DNA from: Candidatus Ryanbacteria bacterium RIFCSPLOWO2_12_FULL_47_9c | Lineage (GTDB): Bacteria; Patescibacteriota; Minisyncoccia; Ryanbacterales; GWA2-47-10b | Reading direction: 5' to 3' | Length of the DNA stretch: 13,284 bases | NCBI GenBank assembly: GCA_001821795.1 | Contig: MHOB01000052.1 | Span: 1-13,284, forward strand | In this document: positions 6,700 through 11,841 of the stretch, piece by piece | How the letters are laid out: each line of letters begins with the position of its first letter | Numbering within the stretch: position 1 is the stretch's first letter | Notes under the pieces: generated by a model | What the model saw: only the letters and a program-made list of their open reading frames with translations | Databases searched by the model: none | Told to the model about the DNA's origin: nothing | Program-made: the position numbers and the translations under genes

Positions 6700-7539
6700 A
6701 TGGACGAGTTAAAACAAGCAATTCGGGAAGCCCGCTCGGTCATTATCATTCTGCCGGACCATTCATCTGATAAAGACTTTCTTGCCGCCCTCCAAATCCA
6801 AAAAATAAACCCCGAGAAAATTCATCTTATTGCGCCCGCCGAAAAAGAACAAAACTGGAGTGACACTTTTGATATTAAGCCCGTAAAAAAAGAATTCGCC
6901 ATCACAATTGATACCGCCCTCTCGCCGGTTGAAGAGCTGCGCTATGAAAAAGGTGACTCTTCGCTCACTATTTTTCTTACCCACAAACACGCGTTCAACC
7001 AAGCGGCATTGAGCTTTGCCGAGCATCTTCCGCCCGCCGATCTCATCGTCACAATGGGCTTTTCAACACTTGCGGACGCCGAACACTACCTTGAACTGCT
7101 TCCCCGTCAGGGTACCGCGCGCCACATTTGGCTTGAAAATGGCGAGGGAGAAAAAGCAAAGCTTCCACTCCCGTCGCTCGCGCTTATGGGACGGCTCATG
7201 GTGCGCTCGCGTCACGATCCTGACCTCAACGTGCTTTGGTCGTTCATCACCCGAGACGACTTCACGAAAGCTCAAACAACCCCCGAAGATATTCCCGTTG
7301 TTGTGCGAACACTTGTAAAACTTACATCACCTCCCTCCGCCATAGTCACCTTCTGGCAATACGGCGAACGCAGAACACAGGGCGTCGTTTGGTCAGAAAA
7401 CAAAACATTTATTGCTACCCTCGCGTCAAAACTCCATGTGGAGCAAAGTGATTCAATTGTACCGCTTCCGGAATTCGATAACTTTATTGAAGCAGAAACA
7501 GAAACCCGCAAATTGCTGCATGGAACGCTCATGGGGTAA
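6700..7539 (+). CDS. DHH phosphoesterase-like protein lacking the catalytic motifs
   Basis: The 279-residue product starts at ATG 6700 with a weak AGGAA at 6686-6690. The layout resembles DHH/NrnA-type phosphoesterases: strand RSVIIILPDHSSDKDFLAALQ (12-32) sits where active members have a LPxNPxGDAxGSALAL-like segment, FAITIDT (66-72) matches the second strand, and PADLIVTMGFSTLADAEHYLELL (112-134) matches the strand before the DHH motif. The position where IxIDHH is expected reads ARHIWLENGEGE (140-151), so the DHH triad is gone. The C-terminal part (about 200-279) resembles the RNA/nucleotide-binding half. If correct, this is a catalytically dead paralogue with a binding or scaffolding role. 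The family link is from pattern memory only; it could be unrelated. It stops 40 nt before pilB. Confidence 0.55.
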   Translation: MDELKQAIREARSVIIILPDHSSDKDFLAALQIQKINPEKIHLIAPAEKEQNWSDTFDIKPVKKEFAITIDTALSPVEELRYEKGDSSLTIFLTHKHAFNQAALSFAEHLPPADLIVTMGFSTLADAEHYLELLPRQGTARHIWLENGEGEKAKLPLPSLALMGRLMVRSRHDPDLNVLWSFITRDDFTKAQTTPEDIPVVVRTLVKLTSPPSAIVTFWQYGERRTQGVVWSENKTFIATLASKLHVEQSDSIVPLPEFDNFIEAETETRKLLHGTLMG

Positions 7540-7540
7540 A

Positions 7541-7566
7541 CCCAGTTACAAGTTTCTTGTAACGGG
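7541..7566 (+). repeat. Dyad / hairpin between the DHH-like gene and pilB
   Basis: GTTACAAG (7545-7552), TTT loop and CTTGTAAC (7556-7563) form a perfect 8-bp stem, extended by CCC/GGG (7541-7543 with 7564-7566) across one bulged A. No T run follows on either strand, so it is not a convincing terminator. It covers the -35 and spacer of the putative pilB promoter and may be an operator, or a processing or stability hairpin in the mRNA. Confidence 0.6.
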
Positions 7567-7573
7567 GTAAAAT
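7545..7573 (+). promoter_or_regulatory. Putative leaderless promoter of pilB
   Basis: GTTACA (7545-7550, four of six -35 matches), a 17-nt spacer and TAAAAT (7568-7573) end 6 nt before the GTG of pilB. The predicted start of transcription coincides with the start codon. The -35 and most of the spacer are inside the dyad at 7541-7566. Confidence 0.45.
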
Positions 7574-7579
7574 AAACCC

Positions 7580-9247
7580 GTGGCATTCAACGAAGAGCAA
7601 CAAAAGGATAAACTCGCGAGTATCAGGCGCAAAGAAGAAGAAGAGCTTGCGCTCCTCCTCTCAAAAAAATATAAAACCCCGTACCTCGACCTCTCGCGCA
7701 CGTCTATCGACCCAGACGCGTTGCGGCTGGTTCCGGAGGATCGCGCGCGCGCGGCTGGTCTTGCGGTAATCCGCATCACCGGTAAAAATTTACAGGTCGC
7801 GGTCAAAAATCCAACTGCGAGCGCGATCAAAGAAACCGTTGACGAACTGCATCGAATGGGATACCAACCCCAGCTTTTTTTGGTTTCAATGCAAAGTTTG
7901 GAACGCGCATGGAGTCGCTACAAAGAACTCGGCGCTGAAACAGAAATAACCTCAAACATCATCGATATTACGCGCGTTGGGATGGAAGAATTTAAAGAAC
8001 GGGTAAAAAATACAACCGACTTTCAAGAGTTTTTGAATACCAAAATATCTCTTGGCGCAACCGAACATATTACAAATCTTCTCGATATTATTCTCGCGGG
8101 CGCCTACGAACTCGAAACCTCTGACGTTCACGTAGAGCCCGCGGAAAACAAAGTGCATTTGCGCATCCGTCTTGACGGCGTGCTTCAAAATGTCACGGAC
8201 GTCTCACCCAAGGCCTACAAGATGCTTCTGGCACGCATCAAACTTGTCTCGGAGCTGAAACTCAATATCCATGACCGGCCCCAGGACGGGCGGTTCACCA
8301 TTCGCGCCGACGGAAAGGACGTGGAAGTGCGCGTTTCGACACTGCCGGGACCTAATGGGGAAACAATTGTTATGCGCATTCTCCATCCAAAAGCAATCGC
8401 GCTTACCTTTGAAAAACTCGGTATGCACTCGTACGTCCAGAAAATGGTTGAGCGCGAACTCCAACAGCCAAACGGCATGATTATCACCACCGGTCCCACG
8501 GGATCAGGAAAAACGACAACCCTTTACGCCTTCATAAAAAAAGTAAACCAACCGGAGATAAAAATAATTACTATCGAAGACCCGATTGAATACCATATCG
8601 AAGGCATATCGCAAACGCAAGTAGATAAAAGCGCGGGTTATACATTCGAGTCGGGCCTGTCTGCAATCATGCGCCAGGATCCTGATATTATTCTTGTCGG
8701 CGAGATTCGTAACCGGGAAACTGCCGAAATCGCTCTTCAGGCATCACTCACGGGACATTTAGTTTTTTCAACGCTTCACACAAACGATGCCCCCGGCACA
8801 ATTCCCCGCCTCATTGATCTTGGCGCCCCTCCAAATATTATCGCGCCGGCAATTAATATCGCAATCGCGCAACGGCTTGTAAGAGTTCTATGCCAAACCT
8901 GTAAAAAAGAAGTGGCGGCATCCCCCGATGAACTTGCGGTCATAAAAAAAGAAATCGAATTACTTCCCAAACAGTACGACCGGCCCCCACTTGAAAATAT
9001 AAAAGTTTTTGACGCGGGATCGTGCACCGCATGCAACAATACCGGCTACAAGGGTAGAATCGGCGTGTATGAGGCGTTCCTCATTACGGATGCAATAGAA
9101 AAACTTATTCTCCGGAATCCTACCGAGGCAGAGGTAAGAGAAGTTGCCGTAAGCCAGGGTATGATAACTCTAAAACAAGATGGCATCCTTAAAGTTCTCT
9201 CCGGCATCACATCCATCGCGGAACTTCAGCGTGTTGTTGGATTTTAG
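7580..9247 (+). CDS. pilB: Type IV pilus assembly ATPase (PilB/GspE family)
   Basis: The GTG start gives 555 residues. An N-terminal domain (about 1-150) of the GspE/PilB type precedes the secretion-ATPase core. Visible motifs: Walker A GPTGSGKT (305-312), Asp box around TIEDPIEYHI (331-340), Walker B DPDIILVGEIR with E375 (367-377), His box TGHLVFSTLHTND (391-403), and a tetracysteine zinc site CQTC (C438, C441) with CTAC (C482, C485). The Cys site and N-terminal domain favour PilB/GspE over the shorter PilT. This hexameric cytoplasmic motor drives pilin polymerisation at the inner membrane; in CPR bacteria such pili are thought to serve host contact and DNA uptake. There is no Shine-Dalgarno; a TAAAAT box ends 6 nt before the GTG. 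No other pilus gene is in view, so its partners must be elsewhere. Confidence 0.95.
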   Translation: MAFNEEQQKDKLASIRRKEEEELALLLSKKYKTPYLDLSRTSIDPDALRLVPEDRARAAGLAVIRITGKNLQVAVKNPTASAIKETVDELHRMGYQPQLFLVSMQSLERAWSRYKELGAETEITSNIIDITRVGMEEFKERVKNTTDFQEFLNTKISLGATEHITNLLDIILAGAYELETSDVHVEPAENKVHLRIRLDGVLQNVTDVSPKAYKMLLARIKLVSELKLNIHDRPQDGRFTIRADGKDVEVRVSTLPGPNGETIVMRILHPKAIALTFEKLGMHSYVQKMVERELQQPNGMIITTGPTGSGKTTTLYAFIKKVNQPEIKIITIEDPIEYHIEGISQTQVDKSAGYTFESGLSAIMRQDPDIILVGEIRNRETAEIALQASLTGHLVFSTLHTNDAPGTIPRLIDLGAPPNIIAPAINIAIAQRLVRVLCQTCKKEVAASPDELAVIKKEIELLPKQYDRPPLENIKVFDAGSCTACNNTGYKGRIGVYEAFLITDAIEKLILRNPTEAEVREVAVSQGMITLKQDGILKVLSGITSIAELQRVVGF

Positions 9248-9256
9248 TTTCGGCCA

Positions 9257-9443
9257 GAAGCCTCCAGACAATGTGCCCGAGCATGGGTGCCACGAGCTGA
9301 GAGCCCCTTCGAGGAGCAGTCGAGCCGACCCCCTCCTCTTAACACAGAATTTGGCGTATTCTGTACTAAGAGGAGAAGGGACAAGACTGTCCAGTACTAA
9401 AAGATGGCCCAGATAAGGAAAACCTCACTTGTCTGGAGGCTTC
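9257..9443 (+). ncRNA. Candidate structured RNA, rod-shaped, between pilB and ruvB
   Basis: The ends form a perfect 15-bp stem (9257-9271 with 9429-9443), continued by GTG/CAC (9273-9275 with 9426-9428). Inward pairs: GG-GCCA with TGGCCC (9286-9292/9405-9410, one bulge), an asymmetric open region (9293-9312 versus 9393-9404), GG-GCAGTC with GACTGTCC (9313-9321/9385-9392, one bulge), CCC/GGG (9330-9332/9378-9380), CTCCTCTTA/TAAGAGGAG (9333-9341/9367-9375) and ACAGAAT/ATTCTGT (9344-9350/9358-9364) with a 7-nt loop. A closing stem, a central bubble and an apical stem over about 187 nt match the geometry of 6S RNA, which binds RNA polymerase; CAGTC followed by GAGCCGA also recalls the E. coli 6S bubble. 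Identity is inference. It could instead be a ruvB leader element or a small inverted-repeat element. No clear promoter or U-tract was found, and the strand is assumed from the neighbours. Confidence 0.5.
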
Positions 9444-9450
9444 CAGACAA
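9429..9450 (+). repeat. Alternative hairpin competing with the closing stem of the rod RNA
   Basis: TTGTCTGGA (9429-9437) and TCCAGACAA (9442-9450) form a 9-bp hairpin with a GGCT loop. The left arm is the same strand used by the 15-bp closing stem of the rod, so the folds exclude each other. The segment 9436-9450 is a 13/15 direct repeat of 9257-9271. No T run follows. Confidence 0.6.
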
Positions 9451-9472
9451 AACCTCTACATTAAAAAGAATT

Positions 9473-9481
9473 TGGTATATT
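9473..9481 (+). promoter_or_regulatory. Extended -10 promoter-like element of ruvB
   Basis: TGG-TATATT fits an extended -10 (TGn-TATAAT). Transcription would start near 9488 with a leader of about 13 nt lacking a Shine-Dalgarno. No good -35 is seen 16-18 nt upstream. If used, the ruvB-yebC-ruvC mRNA would not include the rod RNA. Confidence 0.4.
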
Positions 9482-9500
9482 TTAGCCCAGATTATTTAAA

Positions 9501-10502
9501 ATGTCAATACCACCAAAAAAACTCGAGGATTCCTCACTTGATAGCGCCCTCCGGCCAGAACGGTGGGGTGAGTACATTGGCCAAACACCGATCAAAGAAA
9601 ATCTCCGGATTCTTATCGAGGCGGCGCAGAAACGGAAGGAACCGCTCGAGCACCTGCTCTTCTACGGGCCCGCGGGGCTTGGCAAAACAACACTTGCCCA
9701 CCTCATCAAGCACGAAATGGACGCGCAAATGAAAATAACGTCCGGCCCCGCCATCGAGCGCGTCGGGGATCTCGCCTCGATACTTACGAATCTCTCCCCG
9801 GGCGATATTCTTTTTATTGATGAAGTTCATCGCCTCAATAAAATGGTGGAGGAAGTTCTCTATCCAGCCATGGAGGCGCGTTCTCTCGATATTATCATTG
9901 GAAAGGGGCCCGCAGCTCGCACTCTGCAGCTCGAGCTCCCTCCCTTTACCCTCATTGCGGCGACAACGCGGATCGCTCTCCTTTCCTCACCACTGCGTTC
10001 GCGGTTTTCTGGCGGAACGTTTCGCCTTGAATTTTATACTGAACCTGAAATCAAGGATATTCTTGCGCGCTCCGCCCACCTCCTTGGAATCACGGCCGCC
10101 GAGAGTGCTCTTATGCATATTGCAAAACGAAGCCGCTTCACGCCGCGCATCGCAAATCATCTCTTGAAACGATGCCGCGATGTCGCGTCAGTGCGTGGAA
10201 ATGGGACAATCACAGATGAAACCGCAGAGGAAGCGCTTAAACTTTTGGATATTGACGCGGCAGGATTGCAATCTGAAGACAGAAGAATACTTAACATCCT
10301 CATTAACAAATTTTCAGGGGGGCCTGTCGGCCTCACGACGCTCGCCGCAGCATCTAGCGAGGAAGCAAGCACAATAGAAGAGGTGCACGAACCCTATCTT
10401 CTCCGCCTCGGATTTATTGAACGCACGCCGCGGGGACGAATAGCAACGCGCCGTGCATACGAGCACCTCTCGATAGAACCGCCGCGAGTGCTTTTTCGCT
10501 AA
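9501..10502 (+). CDS. ruvB: Holliday junction branch-migration DNA helicase RuvB
   Basis: The 333-residue protein has the full RuvB layout: an N-terminal LRPERWGEYIGQ (17-28), Walker A GPAGLGKT (56-63), Walker B FIDEVH (D107, E108), sensor 1 AATTR (153-157), the arginine-finger segment SSPLRSRF (162-169) and a C-terminal winged helix with GGPVGLTTLAAA and the EPYLLRLGFIERTPRGR signature. The Walker A has Ala where GPPGLGKT is usual, a mild change. RuvB forms hexameric rings that pump DNA through RuvA-bound Holliday junctions. RuvA is not in this window; RuvC is two genes downstream. No Shine-Dalgarno precedes the ATG. yebC begins 13 nt after the stop, indicating an operon. Confidence 0.97.
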   Translation: MSIPPKKLEDSSLDSALRPERWGEYIGQTPIKENLRILIEAAQKRKEPLEHLLFYGPAGLGKTTLAHLIKHEMDAQMKITSGPAIERVGDLASILTNLSPGDILFIDEVHRLNKMVEEVLYPAMEARSLDIIIGKGPAARTLQLELPPFTLIAATTRIALLSSPLRSRFSGGTFRLEFYTEPEIKDILARSAHLLGITAAESALMHIAKRSRFTPRIANHLLKRCRDVASVRGNGTITDETAEEALKLLDIDAAGLQSEDRRILNILINKFSGGPVGLTTLAAASSEEASTIEEVHEPYLLRLGFIERTPRGRIATRRAYEHLSIEPPRVLFR

Positions 10503-10515
10503 GGGACACCATACC

Positions 10516-11064
10516 ATGGCAGGACATTCAAAATGGGCGCAAATAAAGCATAAAAAAGCGGCAACCGACGCCCGAAGAGGAAAGCTGTTTGGAAAACTTG
10601 CGCGCGCCATCTCGGTTGCCGCACGCGACGCGGGACGTGATTCAAGCATGAACCTGCCGTTGAGAATCGCTGTCCAGAAAGCCCGGGACTACAATATGCC
10701 TCAAGACAATATTGAGCGAGCAATTGCAAAAGCGGCCGGTGGTGGAAACGAAGCGACGCTGCAGAATTTTACTTATGAGGCATATGGTCCGGGAGGAGTA
10801 GCGCTCATTATCACGGGAATTACCGACAACAATAACCGAACCTCACAGGAAATCAAACACCTCCTTTCCGAGTATGGTGCGAAGTGGGCAAGCCCGGGTA
10901 GCGTCCTGTGGGCATTTGAAAAAAAAAGCAATGAGTGGGAATCAAAACCCTATAGTGAAATTCAGCTTAATGAAAGAGATACCGAGATACTCTACAAACT
11001 TATGGAAAAAATTGACGAACACGATGACGTTCAGGAAATATACGCCAATAACAAAGAAACGTGA
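10516..11064 (+). CDS. yebC: YebC/PmpR family protein, compact form
   Basis: The N-terminus MAGHSKWAQIKHKKAATDARRGKLF is the YebC signature, followed by the helical domain I (about 1-77, with MPQDNIERAIAKAAGG) and the start of domain II (EAYGPGGVALIITGITDNNNRT). At 182 residues it is about 60 shorter than usual (about 240-250). After GSVLWAFEKK (129-137) the chain goes almost straight to the family's last segment (LMEKIDEHDDVQEIYAN), so most of one alpha/beta domain is missing in the middle, not at the end. YebC proteins were described as transcription regulators and more recently as translation factors that relieve ribosome stalling. An AAGGGA at 10501-10506 is a modest Shine-Dalgarno. The TGA overlaps the ruvC GTG by 4 nt (GTGA). 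ruvC-yebC linkage is common in bacteria. Confidence 0.95.
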   Translation: MAGHSKWAQIKHKKAATDARRGKLFGKLARAISVAARDAGRDSSMNLPLRIAVQKARDYNMPQDNIERAIAKAAGGGNEATLQNFTYEAYGPGGVALIITGITDNNNRTSQEIKHLLSEYGAKWASPGSVLWAFEKKSNEWESKPYSEIQLNERDTEILYKLMEKIDEHDDVQEIYANNKET

Positions 11065-11534
11065 GAATACTCGGTATTGATCCGGGCGTGGAACGTGTTG
11101 GATGGGGACTTGTTGAGATTGGTGGAGGAAAAATGGAGTACCGTGGATGCGGGTGCATCACCACGTCAAAAAATTCTGCACATCATGATCGGCTCGCGCG
11201 TATATCCAGCGAGATTTCCTCGCTTGTCAGAAAAACAAAACCTACACATGCGGTCGTTGAAAAACTCTTTTTCGCAAAAAACAAAAAAACCGCGCTCTCG
11301 GTCGCGGAATCCCGCGGCACCATTATTGTTACACTTGTCTCAAATAAAATACCCATATTTGAATTCACCCCGCTTGAGGTAAAACGCGCAATCACCGGAA
11401 ACGGAAGAGCCGAAAAGCGTCAGGTCGCATGGGTGGTAAAAAACATATTAAAAATCAAGGCGCCCATCACTTCAGATGACGCCCTTGATGCCCTTGCGCT
11501 CTGTTTAATGATTACCCCTCAAAGCATGGGATAA
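11061..11534 (+). CDS. ruvC: Crossover junction endodeoxyribonuclease RuvC
   Basis: The GTG start overlaps the yebC stop (GTGA) and gives MRILGIDPG at the N-terminus; total 157 residues, normal for RuvC. The four acidic metal ligands are visible: D7 in GIDPG, E67 in AVVEKLFF, and D140 plus D143 in SDDALDALAL. FFAKNKKTA (70-78) and the GNGRAEKRQV segment (113-122) are the junction-binding and dimer parts of the family. RuvC is the dimeric nuclease that symmetrically nicks Holliday junctions moved by RuvAB, completing recombinational repair. Translation is probably coupled to yebC. No strong terminator follows; a GGAT/ATCC short stem spans the stop codon. Confidence 0.96.
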   Translation: MRILGIDPGVERVGWGLVEIGGGKMEYRGCGCITTSKNSAHHDRLARISSEISSLVRKTKPTHAVVEKLFFAKNKKTALSVAESRGTIIVTLVSNKIPIFEFTPLEVKRAITGNGRAEKRQVAWVVKNILKIKAPITSDDALDALALCLMITPQSMG

Positions 11535-11535
11535 G

Positions 11536-11544
11536 TTATCCACA
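11536..11544 (+). other. Perfect DnaA-box match downstream of ruvC
   Basis: TTATCCACA matches the consensus DnaA box exactly and lies 2 nt past the ruvC stop. It is the only intergenic copy noticed; a second copy is inside the kinase gene. With no cluster of boxes or AT-rich unwinding tract, an origin is not supported. The rest of 11535-11637 shows only weak promoter-like words (TTGCAT-16-TATTTT at 11554-11581). Confidence 0.3.
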
Positions 11545-11637
11545 ACGAGCATATTGCATCTCTTTTTGATTAAGGTATTTTCGTGGGATAGAAACAATTT
11601 TAAAGGTCGTCCGCACCCTTTAACCTAATGAAACAAA

Positions 11638-11775
11638 ATGGCATCATTATTAAATCAGTGGGATGAGAAATACGACTTGGCAGGAGATGATGATGATCTC
11701 TTGGATGAAGATGAGGAAAACGAAGAGGATGAAGACGTTGATGACGATACCTTTAGCGAAGATGATGATATGTAA
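11638..11775 (+). CDS. Extremely acidic 45-residue protein
   Basis: This short ORF starts at ATG 11638 (MASLLNQWDEKYDLAG) and ends at TAA 11775. Of 45 residues, 24 are Asp or Glu (16 D, 8 E) and only one is basic (K11), giving a net charge near -23. The first 16 residues are mixed and include Trp8 and Tyr12; the rest is an acidic tail with a few hydrophobic breaks (LL at 21-22, V34, TF at 38-39). I do not recognise a family. Such composition suggests a disordered polyanion that might mimic nucleic acid, bind a basic protein or hold divalent cations; this is inference. No Shine-Dalgarno is seen, and an ATG at 11628 in another frame reads only 12 codons. A strong terminator starts at its stop codon, which supports a real transcription unit. 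Confidence 0.65.
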   Translation: MASLLNQWDEKYDLAGDDDDLLDEDEENEEDEDVDDDTFSEDDDM

Positions 11776-11808
11776 GAAAAACCCCTGCCACTCGCGGGGG
11801 TTTTTCTT
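11774..11808 (+). terminator. Strong, bidirectional intrinsic terminator
   Basis: AAGAAAAACCCC (11774-11785) pairs with GGGGTTTTTCTT (11797-11808) over 12 bp, and inner GC/GC plus a T-G wobble extend it to 15 bp around a CACTC loop. T runs end the hairpin on both strands. It overlaps the stop codon of the acidic ORF and separates it from the penicillin-binding protein gene. Confidence 0.9.
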
Positions 11809-11835
11809 GCAAAAGTATAAATTCCGTGGTATGGT
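11807..11835 (+). promoter_or_regulatory. Promoter of the penicillin-binding protein gene (leaderless type)
   Basis: TTGCAA (11807-11812), a 17-nt spacer and TGG-TATGGT (11827-11835, extended -10) end 6 nt before the GTG at 11842, so transcription should begin at the start codon. The -35 overlaps the end of the preceding terminator. Confidence 0.6.
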
Positions 11836-11841
11836 AGTCGA

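Noticed and set aside
9257..9443. SRP RNA, tmRNA or RNase P RNA as identity of the rod RNA
   Set aside because: No GGAA-capped SRP core, no tRNA-like ends or tag ORF, and no RNase P conserved GAGGAAAGTCC or ACAGAAA segments.
9257..9443. Miniature inverted-repeat transposable element
   Set aside because: The 15-bp inverted ends fit, but no target-site duplication flanks them, no second copy is present, and internal helices are more ordered than expected; not fully excluded.
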